In this document: piece after piece, positions 21,265 through 33,900 of the stretch
How positions within the stretch are numbered: the first letter of the stretch is position 1
Layout: each line of letters opens with the position of its first letter
Source of the DNA: Notolepis coatsorum
Lineage: Eukaryota > Chordata > Actinopteri > Aulopiformes > Paralepididae
Reading direction: 5' to 3'
Assembly: GCA_963971535.1 (NCBI GenBank)
Contig: OZ020589.1
Span: forward strand, 67,991,239-68,055,238
DNA length: 64,000 nt
Position numbers and translations under genes: made by a program
The notes under the pieces: generated by a model
The model's database searches: none
What the model was told of the DNA's origin: nothing
Seen by the model: only the letters and a program-made list of their open reading frames with translations

Positions 21265-21940
21265 ATGAATGAATGAATGAAAACTTTATTTAACAGATTG
21301 CAGAATGGGTACAATACAGTACGGCTCAATACATACAATTGTTAAAGGGATGCAGACCTGAGAAAGACGTTTGTCTTGTTTCCATCAGGGTCCCCCATTT
21401 TCAATTCATATAGACATTTATGACATACACAACATACATGACATTTATGGCATATCGACATATAGGTATTTAGTACTGATACATTTGTGACATAAACGGT
21501 ATTCAAATATACAGTACTGTTACCCCTAGCTTTGGGTAGGGCGTTCCACATTGTTGTGGCATAATTGCGAAACGTGTTTAGTCCCTTGTTTGAGCCGAAT
21601 CTGGGTTTAACATGATTTGTTGAGCTTCCTCTGGTGTAGTGGTTGTGGTATTCACTGACCTTTGGGAAGTATTTTGACATTTACATGGGTACCCCGGTCG
21701 TATAGTGTATCTTGTAGACCAGGCCCATTGCAAGTTGCTGTACTCTGTCGTCTACTCTAAGCCATCCTAGGTTGTCAAAGTGGGCAGGGGTGAGGTGGGT
21801 TCTGGGGTTCAGGTCAAGTAGTAGTCTGACCAGTTTGTTTTGTGATGTTTGTAATTTTGTTTTAAGCGCCTTTGAGGTGCTTTGGTACCATGAGGTGCAC
21901 GCATAGTCGTAGTACCCTTGAATTATAATGGTTATAACCC
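21265..21940 (-). pseudogene. LINE ORF2 C-terminal remnant
   Basis: Minus-strand translation gives YDYACTSWYQSTSKALKTKL, RVDDRVQQLAMGLVYKIH, then a stop, then VSEYHNHYTRGSSTNH and FRNYATTMWNALPKARG. This order (Y-x-Y-A, W-Y-x-S, then a T-R-G/S and W-N-x-L-P tail) is typical of the C-terminus of CR1/Rex-like LINE ORF2 proteins. The fragment lacks all catalytic motifs and carries at least one stop near 21680. A (TGAA)n tract at 21267-21285 lies at its 3' end. Confidence 0.65.
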
Positions 21941-21944
21941 AGAT

Positions 21945-22130
21945 AGCAAAAGGTGTTAATTCAATGTTGATTTATGGTCAAAATGCTTGATTTTTGGTTA
22001 AGGTCGACGATTGATGGTGAATCACCCATTAACCGCTGAGGCAATTGACTAATGTTGAAAACACGTCATTGAATCAATATTGTTTTGTGGTTGAATTTTA
22101 ATGATTGAAATGCCAAGATCTAATAAATGT
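21945..22130. repeat. Probable DNA-transposon-derived repeat
   Basis: Text such as CAGATAGCAAAAGGTGTTAA, TTCAATGTTGATTTATGG and GTTGAATTTTAATGATTGAA has the look of a dispersed fish repeat I have seen before. I could not find its ends. Confidence 0.35.
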
Positions 22131-23602
22131 TGAATCAACGTATGCTGCTCAACATATGCTGTCGTCATTGTCTCATCACCCAGACTGCACTGCACTTGTG
22201 CCCCGCCTCCCAGAATGCACCTGTGCGGCAGCTTCCTGGCTGCTACCTCATGTCTCTCTGCATCGTTAAGACTGGTGAGTACTGCATGGCAATAATGTCG
22301 ATTATGTTGTATGTTGTATGTTGTATGTATGCTTTCGATTGCAAACGCCAGCGGAGTAGTGCCGTGTTCGTTTTTACATGGTAGAGAATATTATATTAAC
22401 AGTTATTCATGCCTGCTAGCTGAAGCTAATTTAGCTAGTAACGTTAGCTGTTAGCTAGAATGAATGTTTCTTGATCTTGGTGTTATAGTGATATCCACCT
22501 GTTCACATGCATATACTGTTATACATTTTATGTAGGCTAACGTCAGTAACGTTTCAAAATGTGGCTTATGATGTATTCTTTAACAGGATACACTGGCACA
22601 ATCAGTTAGCTTAGCATTGCTGCTACCTTGCTTGCTAAAAAGTCATGGTAAACCAACAACATGGCAGGGTGCAGGCATACAGGCCGGGCCTGTCTCTCTC
22701 CCTCCCTCCCTTATTCTACATGCTTTTGTGACATGTTTGTGATGTTAATACTTGAATACGTTTGATATTAAAAACGCAAATTTTATGCAACACTCGGATG
22801 GAACAGGTTAACCTGCTGGTTGTGTGTCCCATTCACAGCTCAGTAAAAGAGAAGTGCTCCATGATCCATCTCGACTCCCGTGTCCGTTATTCACACAGGA
22901 CAGAAACACAGTGGTCACATTTGCTTCACTGATTCTAAAAAAAAAATTCTTTTCTTTAATAGGTTGAAGCTTCATCATCCTTACACAGCTTGCACAGGGA
23001 GAGATCTTATGTCCCATATGTGATGAACGGAAGTAAGCTCAACACTGCAGTGATGAGTGAAATTATTGGTTCTGTGTTTCAGGTTCATGGTAGAGGGGTC
23101 TACAGTCAAATTGTGAACTTATCATTTAACAGCATCATAATTTTTTTTGTTTGCTGTTTAGTGTTAGTCTCATTGTATTTAAAGAAGGCTAGACGCCGCA
23201 GAGAGGGAAGATGACACACTGGAGTGGCAGGAGAGTCCAGGCTGATGAGAGGTCCCTATGTGTACGGGTGGCAAAACAGCGCCAGTGTCCTCTCCATTCA
23301 CACTCCATTGGGAGCAATTAGGGGTTACAGGGGCACTGCCATGCTAGACTAACTTAGGTTATTTTGATTGAATGTTTAAATTATGTATAGATTTTGTAAA
23401 ATATGATTTCCCCCAATAGTATTGAGTTAACCTATGATTCCTTCCTATCCCTAGGTGTGTGAGGTGGGGCCCAGCAGACATACCGGACGGGGAGACAGAG
23501 GAAGCCTTGGGGGGCTTTGAAAAGGGATCTGCGGAACATCTACTCAGGCATGCAATCTACTTTACTTTTGGTGAATTGACACATGAATAAACATCCCACA
23601 TT
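22131..23602. other. No recognisable gene
   Basis: Short open frames only, none with a domain I know. Some stretches (TTAGCTAGTAACGTTAGCTG near 22430-22450) are of a type common in fish intergenic DNA. Splice-like sites occur, for example near 23457, but I could not link them to exons. Confidence 0.4.
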
Positions 23603-23690
23603 AAAGGGGAACTATCTTATAAATGGCCTTTTTGAGTGTTTAGCATTGTTTCCTAGCTATGTGAACTTATATTAATATGATCTCATCCTA
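23603..23690 (+). repeat. MITE fragment related to the LINE 3' UTR
   Basis: AAAGGGGAACTATCTTATAA and TATTAATATGATCTCATCC match 13893-13970 in order. Only the left half is evident. Confidence 0.55.
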
Positions 23691-23804
23691 ATGATTGAAA
23701 ATAAACTAAATGATTGTATTTTGTCATTTGTTTTTCATCAGAAATTTGCATGTTGCCTAATGGAGCTTGGAAGAAGGTACATTTTACCTAACTACTGCTT
23801 TTCA

Positions 23805-24950
23805 ATGTCTACAACTGCCCTACACTGTAATCACAGTAATAATAATAATCTGAACTACCCACCTCATACTATAGTCTACTCATATACTCTGTATGATAGC
23901 ATGTACAACAGTGCTTTATATACCCATATTTATACTGACATTTATATTCTTATATTTACTGCCTATATATATATACATATTTGTCTGACTATACCTGCAT
24001 ATAACCCCTCAATATGTAAGGGATAATGTATGGCTAGGAGGTCATTGTCGCAAAATAATTGACCGACACGGAGTTTAAAATACAGAGGCGCCGCGCCGAG
24101 GTGTTTTAAACGGAGTGAAGGTCAATTATTTTGCGACAATGACCGAGTAAAGCTATACATTATCCCGCTTATTACATGGCTAACTTACTAACAATATACC
24201 TAATTCATTTGACAAATCGCAGTTCTGTGGCTCTGTCAGCCCAAATAAAGTGATTATTATTATCGCGAGCAGCAGCCTCTGTTCTGGCTCCGCTGTGTTC
24301 AGGCTCCGCTCGTTGCTCCGCCCCCTGTCATCGCCGGCAGCACTGAAACAGTGTGTGTCAGTGGGCTTGATTGCGAACAGCTGCGCTCTGCGGTCATTAT
24401 TGAAAAATCTGCGGTCATTATCGAAAAATAATGACCGCAGTCGGGGGGCTGTTGACCAATCACAAGCAAGCATTTCGGCGAATGTGAAAACGCCATGTAA
24501 TAAACTTACTTATACACCTGCAAATAACCCATAGCTCTGTATGAAAGAATGTATAAATGCTGTATACACATATATTATATATATATATACATTTATTCTC
24601 ACCACATATATATCTATCCACACCTGTCTGTATTTACCTGCACATAATCCTTTTACATATCTGTAGATATATCTATATCTGTACATATCCTATTCTCTTA
24701 CTAGTTACACTGCTGGTCAGTGGTCAGTATGACTACTACCATACTGTCCTTACACCTGTATCACTGTACATATTATAGTACAACTCTGTACATACATCCG
24801 ATTACTACTACACACAGTAGTGCTAATTTGTATAATTTTGTACCCAGTTAATCACCCATACATTGTATATTGCTGTTGCACTTTACTGCTACATTTGCAC
24901 TCTGGTTGGATGCCAAACTTATCTTCGTTGTACTGTACTTGTGCTGTACA
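23805..24950 (+). repeat. Interspersed repeat, copy A
   Basis: Its sequence matches copy B at 48905-49650 along most of its length. Shared landmarks are GTCTACAACTGCCCTACAC, CACCTGTCTxTATTTAC, TGTATATTGCTGTTGCACTT and GCACTCTGGTTGGATG. The end (TACAATGAC, continuing AATACACTTTAATCTA at 42919) resembles the 3' tail of a family common in fish. It is interrupted by the foldback at 24019-24503 and by the BEL element at 24956. Confidence 0.75.
24019..24503. mobile_element. Foldback/MITE-like insertion with two hairpins
   Basis: Comparison with copy B, which lacks this stretch, places the insertion within the repeat. Arms GGGATAATGTAT (24020-24031) and ATACATTATCCC (24155-24166), plus a perfect 23-bp inner pair (24041-24063 and 24121-24143), form one hairpin. 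TTATTACATGGC (24169-24180) pairs with GCCATGTAATAA (24492-24503). A third small palindrome, CTGCGGTCATTATCG and its mirror, lies at 24406-24439. Confidence 0.75.
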
Positions 24951-24955
24951 ATGAC

Positions 24956-26298
24956 TGTTACAAAGGATCAGATTAAACCGAATATATATATTTATTTATT
25001 GATATATATTGCATAGTATTTGTATATCGTTTGATATCCCTTGTATATTCCTTGTACATATACACGGAATATCCCTTTAGCCCAGACCATAATATTTCAT
25101 TCTCCTATTGGACAGCGGTCCACAGGCGCCAGAGCCATGCCTCCGGAGTCAGGTTCAAAGTCACCGTCAAGACATGTCTGGACATGCCCGGCCTTGCCCA
25201 GGGCTACGAGACAGAAATGAGGTTGGCACTAGTTTGTTCGCCGTGCATATAAATATGGCACAGGTGAATACAGAAGCACTTAGTCAGAAGTCAGAGTTAC
25301 CCAATAAGTTGAAGCCTCACCCACGATACTCCGTGCGGTGAAGTATGGCCTGTTTGGCCCCAAAATAGAGCATTGAGACCGCGTGCGAATTAATAACTGA
25401 ATTGTCAGAGTTTGGCGCTATACCGTCGAGTGCGACATATTTCTATTAAGTCAGTAATAGTCTATTTGTGTATAGTGTATCGTGCGGCTAAAGTTCTACA
25501 GTGACCAGCATCACCAACGCTTCCTCGTATCAGCTAGAGTGCTTATCCAGGCTGGGCTGCTTTCATGGCGCTTTCACCCGAGGAGACCTAGACGAGAACC
25601 GTGTGGACATGTACACTGGATTAATCTACCCGACGACTACATAGCCCTTTGCGGCTGGATTATATTTGTTTTGGTCCTGTGATTTATGGAGCGGAGAATC
25701 GCCGACGCCTACATGTGTGGGATTTACCCTGTGAGGAGCCAGGTCGAGTCGGCGCCTCAGAGAGCCTGAGGCCGGCTAGCTTTCTTCACTGTGGAGCTAC
25801 AGTCTACGGAGAACAGCTGTATTCGTCTGTGGATCAAGAGGCTATTGCACCGTCTCCTGTACTTGGAGTCTCCTTAGTCATCGTTGACCAGACTCTCTAC
25901 TACCGACAGATCCTCTACCCCTGCTGGCTTACAACCGGGGGGACCCTTCCAGTATCTCCCGCTATATATTACTAGTGTACCATAGATATAATTCCCTAAG
26001 ATTCAGGTTGTATAATTACCTCCTGCGTAACCAGAGAATGGACATTCATTATTGATTTGCCTACGCACATTCCTTTGCCTTACAAGTGCATTCAAAGTAT
26101 AATAGAGAAGTAGTATGTACCTTTTGCTGCAATAAATACTTAAAGACAACTTTGTGTAGAACCGGTTCATTGTGGGAAGTGTTCATTATATTTATATATC
26201 ATGTACTGTATGGCCAGTAATTAAAGTACATAAAGCGGTAGTGGTTTAATGATACCATACTTATCAATACAGTCAGGGAATTGTACCCCTCAGTTACA
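24956..26298 (+). repeat. 5' LTR of the outer BEL/Pao
   Basis: TGTTACAAAGG...CAGTTACA, with inverted ends TGT(T/A)AC. A TATA-like ATATAAATA lies at 25247-25255 and an AATAAA signal at 26131-26136, giving a plausible promoter and polyadenylation site. It is nearly identical to 41571-42913. Confidence 0.93.
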
Positions 26299-26300
26299 AT

Positions 26301-26317
26301 TGGTCCTTCGAGCCGGA
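26301..26317 (+). promoter_or_regulatory. Primer binding site matching tRNA-Tyr
   Basis: TGGTCCTTCGAGCCGGA is complementary to the 3' end of vertebrate tRNA-Tyr (…CCGGCTCGAAGGA plus CCA) as I know it. It lies 2 nt downstream of the LTR. Confidence 0.85.
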
Positions 26318-26366
26318 GGGTAACTAGCGTAATATTAATATAGTGGTATTAATATTGACATGGCCT

Positions 26367-29300
26367 ATGATGAACACTCCACAAAACGGTTCTCCTAAAG
26401 TAGATCGCCCGCAGCGTAGACGGCAGACACCTCAGTACTTAGAGGATTACGTTGCCAATATACTACCTAGCTTTCTACAGACGGTAAACGCGGAAAAAGT
26501 AGATAGTAAAATTATGTCCGACCCTATCGACCAGACTACCCCGCCAATAGAGGCCCTAGTGGGTTCTAACGTAACTGACCAAGCTCACGGTAGGGACCAG
26601 GAGGGACCCGACATGACTTTACCCCCCGCCAAGACCGGAGAAGTAGTCCCCGGAGAGCTCCAGGATAAAGACAGCTCTCCAGGGATGGAACTCTACCCGC
26701 TACAAGAAGAGAGCACCCCGGAGATGGATCTCCAGGACTCACCACAGGAGAACAGATCTCCAACGAGTACTGCCAGGAGCGGATCACCTCAACCAGCGTC
26801 TTCCCCCAGCGAGGCGGACAAGATGCTGGCACAGGCATTCCTCGCCAGCCTAGCAGCCTCAACAGAGCGCGATCGACTCCAAGCACAGACGCTTAGTGAG
26901 CGCGAACATTCTTCCATGGAAAGAGAACGCCTTTAGGCGCAGCAACGGAGCGACGAAGATCGTATACGTCTAGAGATTAGACGCCTTCAGACGGAAGAGA
27001 ATATGGTAAGGGACCGGGCCGAAGCCCAGCGCGCCGCCGCCGAAGCCCAGCGCGCCGCTGCCGGTGCCCAAAGAGAAGCAGAGCGCGACCTCGCTCTCAC
27101 CAAGCGCGAAGCCGAGCGCGACCGATTACAAGCGCAGATAATGGAGCAGCTGATCACCAGGGCAACACCCCCTCCCTCCGCACGGGGTTCCAGGGCCTCG
27201 TCAAGACAAGGGTCAAGGGCACCCTCCCCTACCCGATCAAGCGACCCTGAGCCCGACCACCAGAGAGAGCCTATACCCCCCTCCGAACTCCTTCCCCGAC
27301 CGGTCCACGCGAGACCCAGCTACAAGGAAGAAACGGTCTACACCGCGGAGAGGCTAAATAGACGACTACAGGATCTAGAGGACCTGCCAGAGGAAGAAGA
27401 AGAGGGAGAGGAGGAGAGTCAAGCCCGACAGCAGCACAGTACTCCACAGGACCAGGAGGTCCAGTACAGCCCAGGCTCTACCCCCGCGGCTCTGCGCTAC
27501 AGACCCCCGACTCAATTCACGGGTGAGCTTGACGCACGACCAGCCCAGAGGAACAGCACCTGGATACGCGGGCCATGGTACCCAGCAGGTACCAGCCCAC
27601 CAAGAGGCGTAAGAGGAGACTCGCCTAGGAGGCCTCTCTTCCAACGCTCACCGATGTGCCAGCCATCCATGGCATCATACATTGGCACACCGACGTTTCC
27701 GGACTTCACCCACGAGAACAGAGCACAGTACACGGAGCTACGAATGTGCTTAGAGACAATGATGTCCGATGTAGCTGATGAACCGTACAAGTATGCTATC
27801 CTACTGAAGCACCTCAAGGTGCCCCGAGCGCACAATATAGCGCTGGCCTATGCCACCTCTACTACCCCATACACAGCGGCTCTAGCAGCACTCGACCAAA
27901 GATATGGACGCATATGGGACTACGTAATACAAGAGATAAGGCATATTGACCGCCTACCCCCAGCCACAGACAATCGCTCACTAGATGACCTGTCTATCAA
28001 GGTACAATCCCTGGTAGGGATGCTGGGGGCGCAAAGAGAAAAGGGTATGCACGAACTGTACGCAAACTCTAATGTCGAGAGGATTTTAGAGAAGCTTCCG
28101 CCCGCCCGACAAGAGCGCTTCAGGCGGCAAAGAGACCACCGTGATCCTAACGGTCCCGAGCCATCCCTCCTAGACCTAGCCGACTTCCTGGCGAGAGAAG
28201 TCAGCAGCCTACGGTTGGATACGTTCATGCGGAGCACCCCAAGCTCCAGAGAGGGACCTAGGAGAGCAAACGATGGCCGAAGATTGGTGACCGTCATGCA
28301 CCAATCAGAATCAGTACCGAGCAGCAAGAACCACAGTACCCCCTCGATGAAAGAGAAGTGGAAGATGGTGTGCCCGTACTGCAAAAAGGAACACTGGTTG
28401 TCACAATGTGACACGTTCAAGAAGATGACCGCCGACGAGGTGAGTCAATGGATAAAGTCCAACCGACGCTGTTACCGATGTGCGCGCAGTCACATGGCAG
28501 CCGATTGCCGCTTAAAGAAGAGGTGTAGTCGGTGTGACGGAGCCCACCTAGATGTCCTACACGACAGTAACAGAAGAAAGCCTGCACCCTCAAGCAGCAC
28601 AAAGGCAAGTGTTATGTACATTGACCCCGCCAGCAGCGGGGGCGCCCGGGTGCTCTTAAAGGTGGTCCGCGTAACACTGAGTTACCAAGATAAGGTCATG
28701 GACACTTACGCCGTCCTTGACGATGGGTCAGAGAAGACCCTTCTCCTCGCGTCCGCTGCGGCCCAGCTGGGGCTGCGGGGGAGCGAAAACCAGATGACGA
28801 TTCGGACAATAAGAAGAGATCTAAAGACGATAAAGGGCGAGAATGTCTCCTTCACTATCGCAGCAAGCGGGCAGCCAGAGAGACGGTATAGGATTACTAA
28901 TGCTTTCACCAGCCAAGAAATAGGCCTGTCGCAGTACACCTACCCCATCGCCAAGCTGATGGATAAATATGTGCACCTGCGTCAACTACCTATACCGCTC
29001 ATAGACGGTGCCACCCCGACCCTGCTGATAGGCTCCGACCATGCAGACCTCATCGTCCCGATTGACCGGGTCCACACAGGGCCCAGAGGCTGTCCTGCAG
29101 CAGTCGAGACCCGCCTAGGATGGACATTACAAGGCCCCCTCGCTAAGTCTCTTAACCGAACAGCAGCCACTAGCTGCCTCCACTCCAGAGTGACAGAAGA
29201 AGACACCACCCTCCTACAGCATGTCGAGAGGCTATGGACACTAGAGACAATGCCCTTTAAGAACGAAAAGAAAGACATTCGTTCCAAGGAAGACATTTAC

Positions 29301-29395
29301 GCTATAGCCCTCCTCGAGCAAGGGACAAAGAGAGTCAAAGTCAACGGAGTGATGAGATACGCAACTCCACTCCTGAGGCGAGAGGGTATGCCTAC
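26367..29395 (+). pseudogene. Outer BEL/Pao gag-protease part, one nonsense codon
   Basis: The first ATG (MMNTPQNG) is at 26367. The same frame continues to the insertion point of the inner element at 29395, except for a TAG at 26934-26936 where related copies read through. Contents in order are an acidic, proline-rich leader and a highly charged helical region with repeated AEAQRAA units (27017-27065). Next come the BEL gag core (DUF1759-like, FTHENRAQYTELRMCLE), two zinc-knuckle-type motifs (CPYCKKEHWLSQC, CYRCARSHMAADC) and a further C-x2-C-x4-H (CSRCDGAHLDVLH). Last is the aspartic protease core TYAVLDDGSEKTLL (about 28705-28740). At 29391 the codons for GMPT run into the inner LTR; the gene resumes at 38298 after the duplicated CCTAC. 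Confidence 0.88.
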
Positions 29396-30818
29396 TGTTG
29401 TGAAGGGCCAGATTAAACCGAATATATATATTTATTTATATATATATATTTAATTGTATTTGTATATTCTCTAATATTCCTTGATATCCCTTGTATATTC
29501 CTTGTACAATATGCATTGAATATCCATTCTAGCCTACTGAACATCCCATAATAGTCTCCATTCGACTATTGGTCGAGACCTTGGTGCCAGGCTGCCATAC
29601 CCCCCAGACCCAGTTCAAACGTACCGCTCAACATGTACGAACAAGTCCTAGTTCCGCGTAGGAATCTGGCTACCGCACCACTAACGGTACTATTTGTTCA
29701 TAGTGCGTATATATACTGCGCTACTAAAGTAGGACTTCCTTTTCAGTCCAGTTTCTTACCCTCCAATAGAGTGACAGACGTAAAGCCTCCCCGCGACGCC
29801 ACGTGTGGGAGTAAGGCCAAGTTCGGCCTACCATCGGTATTGAGACATCGTGTATATTAATATTTGAATAGTCATATTTGGCACTATATCGTCGAGTTGG
29901 ACGTGGTCTATTAAGCTAATAATAGTCTGTTAATATATAGTGCTTCGTGCGGTGAGAATACTATCGTAGTCAGTACCCCATCGTTTCGGGCAGAGAACTG
30001 GCTGCTTATCCAGGATGGTCGACCCCATGTGAGGCTGCACCCGAGGAGCCCCAGAGCCGACGAGCGAGTGGACCTGTATACCGGATTATTCTACCGACGA
30101 CAGCCCGCCTTCCCAGGCACGGATTATGCTTTGTGTACAGTGATTATTCCATGGATAAAGACCCCCGACACTGCCGTGTGTTGGAACCCCCCCCCCTGGA
30201 GAGGACGCAAGGTGAGGAGACGCTCTGCAAGACGAGGTCGCTTCACGTCTCTCCCCCGTGGACCGGGAGAGCCGGCTCACAGAGAGTCCAACTGCTTTCA
30301 TCTGTGGTCCAAGGATCGCTGGCGCACCGAGCTGCACAACTGTGGGTTCACCCAGGATACCCTTGGCCGGACGAGGCAGCCAGACTCTACCCCCCCCCCC
30401 CTCCTACTCCTGTTGTCTTACAAGCGACCGGATTACCCCCCTTAGTGTATCCAGTCTTATAATCATTAAAGTATCATTGCTGTTATTCCTTAACTATTCC
30501 AGGTCGTATATTTACCGCCTGCGCCACCAGAGATTGGACATTCTCTATTGATATACCAACGAATACTCTTTGCCATAAAAGTGCATACTATTTCAATTCA
30601 TAAATGTAATTAAGTGATTAAGTGCTTGCTCTACACACCATTGCTGTGTAGGAATAAATACATACTTCGACTTCGTACATTTGTGTTGGATCCGTTTCAT
30701 CTACGTGACAGTGTTCATCATAATATATTTATGCCGAGTACTGGGTGGCCGAATATTAAGTACAAAGGTAGTGGTAGTAAGTATCATATCTAGTAATACA
30801 GTCAGGGAATTGTACCCC
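29396..30818 (+). repeat. 5' LTR of the inner BEL/Pao, last 9 nt deleted
   Basis: Matches 36858-38288 with about three substitutions, one TATA-repeat length change and one C-run length change. An AATAAA signal lies near 30654. Confidence 0.92.
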
Positions 30819-30905
30819 AACGCCCAGACTACCCCGACCATAGAGGCCCCTACGGGTTCTAATGTAACTGACCAAGTTCACGGTGGGGACCAGTGGGAAC
30901 CAGAC

Positions 30906-33900
30906 ATGACTTCACACCCCGCCAGTACTGAAGAAGTAGTCCCCGATGAGTCCCGGGAGGAATACAACGCTACCGAGAGAGAACTCGGCACGGAAGAAGA
31001 CGGGGAGAGCACCGTGGAGATAGAGCTCCAAGGCTCCGCAAGGAGTACCCCGAGGGAAGGCTCCCCTATACAACCGCCTTCTCCCAGCGAGGCAGAGAGG
31101 ACCCTACAGCAGGCCTTCCTCATCAGCCTGAACGCCGCTGCTGAACGCGACCGACTGCAGATCCAGCAGCGGAGCGAAGAAGAGCATATACGTCTAGAAA
31201 TAAGACGCATTCAGAGGGAAGAGAATGTGGCCCGAGACCGAGCAGACAGCCAGCGAGCAGCTGCTGGTGCTCTACGGGACGCAGAGCGCGACAGACAGCA
31301 AGCGCAACTAATAGAACAGCTGATCAGACGGACAACACCCTCTCCCTCCGCCAGAGGCTCCAGGAACTCGTCTAGACACACCTCCAGGGCGGCATCCCCT
31401 AGCCGAGTAAACAACCCTGAACTTGACCAACAGACGAGGTCTATACCCCCCACAGACCACCTCCCCCCACCGGTCCAGGCGAGACCTAGCAACCGGGAAG
31501 GAGCAGCATATCCTGTGGAGAGGCTAAACCAGAGACTACAAGCACTGGATGACCTAACTGAAGACGAAGAGGAAGAGGAGGAGAACCACGCCCGACGACA
31601 GCACAGTACTCTACCGGACCAGGAGGTCCGGTACAGCCCAGGCTATACTCCCGCGGAGCTGCGCTACAGACCCCCGACTCTATACCCGGGTGAGCACGAC
31701 GCACGACCCGCACCGAGGAACAGCACCTGGACAAGCGGGCCATGGTACACTGCCGGTACCAGCCCATACCAAGGAGCGGGAGGAGACTCGCCTAGGAGGC
31801 CTCTCCCCCAACGCTCGCCGATGTATCCACAGTCAGCGTCATACACTGGCACGCCTATGGTACCCGACTTCACCCAAGAGAACCGGGCCCAGTATACAGA
31901 ACTCCGCATGTGTCTGGAGACCATGTTGGTGGATGTATTGGATGAACGCCATAAATACGCCATCCTACTGAAGCACTTAAAGGTACCCCGCGCACATAAT
32001 ATAGCGCTCGCCTACGCGACTTCCACCACCCCATACACAGCAGTGCTGGTAGCATTGGACCAGAGGTATGGGCGCATATGGGATTACGTGATCCAGGAGA
32101 TCCGACACATCGACCGCTTACCCCCAGCAATAGACAATCGAGCACTGGACGACCTGTCCATCAGAGTGCAGTCCCTGGTAGGGATGTTGGGAGCGCAGAG
32201 AGAGAAGGGGAGGCATGAACTTTACGCCAACTCAAATGTGGAAAGGATCTTGGAGAAGCTGCCGCCCGCTCGACAGGAGCGTTTTAGGCGGCAGAGAGAC
32301 CACCGAGACCCGAATGGCCCCGAACCGAACCTCCTCGATCTAGCAGACTTCCTGGCGAGAGAAGTCAGCAGCCTACGGCTAGATACATTCGGACGGAGCA
32401 CCCCTGGCTCCAGAGAAGGAACCAGACGACTAAATGATGGAAGAAGATCGGTGACTGTGATGCACCAATCGGAGTCAGTACCGAGCAGCAGGAGCCACAG
32501 TACCCCCTCCAGAACGGAGAAGTGGAAGATAGTGTGCCCCTACTGTGAGAAAGAACACTGGCTAGCGCAATGTGACTCCTTCCCCAAGCTGAACGCGGAG
32601 GAAGCAAGTCAATGGATAAAGTCCAACAAGCGCTGTTTTCGCTGTGCGCGCTCACACATGGCAGCCGAATGCCACTTAAAGAGAAGGTGCACCAAGTGCG
32701 ATGGAGCCCATCTGGACATACTTCACGACAGTAACAGACGGCGCCCTTCACCCGCACCATCCAGCAGCAAAGCGAGCGTCATGTACATCGATCCCGCCAG
32801 CAGCAGTGGAGCCCGAGTACTCCTAAAAGTAGTGCGTGTGACACTAAGCTACCAGAATAAAGTCCTGGACACTTACGCCGTCCTCGATGACGGGTCAGAG
32901 AAGACCCTTCTGCTCGCCTCCGCTGCGGCCCAGCTAGGGCTGCGGGGAAGCGAAACCCAAATGACAATTCGGACAATAAGACGAGATTTGAAGACGATAA
33001 AGGGCGAGAATGTCTCATTCTCTATCGCAGCAAGCGGCCAGCCTGAGCGACGGTACCAGATTACAGACGCTTTCACCAGCCAAGAAATAGGACTGTCGCG
33101 GTACACATACCCCGTCGCCAAGCTGATGGAGAAATATGCACATCTGCGCAAGTTACCGATCCCGCTCATAGACAATGCTATGCCGACCCTGTTGATAGGC
33201 TCCGACCATGCAGACCTCATTGTCCCGATAGACCGGGTTCATACCGGACCCCGAGGCTGTCCTGCAGCAGTCGAGACCCGTTTGGGATGGACTCTCCAAG
33301 GCCCGCTCGCCAAATCTCTCAACCGAAGTACAGCCACTAGATGTCTCCACTCCCGAGTCACAGAGGGAGAAACCGCACTCCTGCAACACGTAGAGCGGTT
33401 ATGGACCTTGGAACAAATGCCCTTTAAGAACGGAAAGAAAGACATTCGCTCTAAAGATGACATTTACGCCATTCACCTCCTCGAGACAGGGACCAAGAGA
33501 GTCCCGGTCAACGGCGTGTTGAGATACGCCACGCCACTCCTGCGGCGAGAAGGAATGCCTACTTTCCACGCCAAGACAGACGCCACAGAACGGTACCTGC
33601 TGAACACGGAGCAGCGCTTAGCCAAGAACCCCGCCCAAGAGAGTGTATACCGCGCTGAGATTGAGAAGCTCATCACAGCGGGACACGTCACAAAGATGGA
33701 CATTAAAGAGGCTGACCAGACCACTGAATCGTGGTACGTGCCTCACCACAAGGTCCATCACAACGGTAAAGACCGCATAGTATTTAACTGCAGCTACCAG
33801 ATCGGATCCCAAAATCTGAATAAAGAGTTACTGCCCGGTCCCACACTCGGCCCCTCCCTACTCGGCGTTCTACTCCGCTTCCGCCAGGAAAAGGTGGCCA

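Noticed and set aside
22990..23214. Small frame with a hydrophobic segment and basic tail
   Set aside because: Looks like a membrane peptide but has no family, splice or context support.
24250..24534. 94-residue frame over the foldback element
   Set aside because: Lies within inverted repeats of a MITE-like insertion; no domain.
29633..30551. ORFs of 60-140 residues within BEL LTRs (also 37099-38021, 55371-56077, 62289-62995)
   Set aside because: They recur in every LTR copy, have no recognisable domain, and lie in the regulatory LTR.
30681..30905. N-terminal 75-residue extension of the inner BEL polyprotein from LTR sequence
   Set aside because: The frame there starts with TTG and has no ATG before 30906. 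The same LTR frame appears in the other LTR copies, so it is not evidence of a fusion gene.
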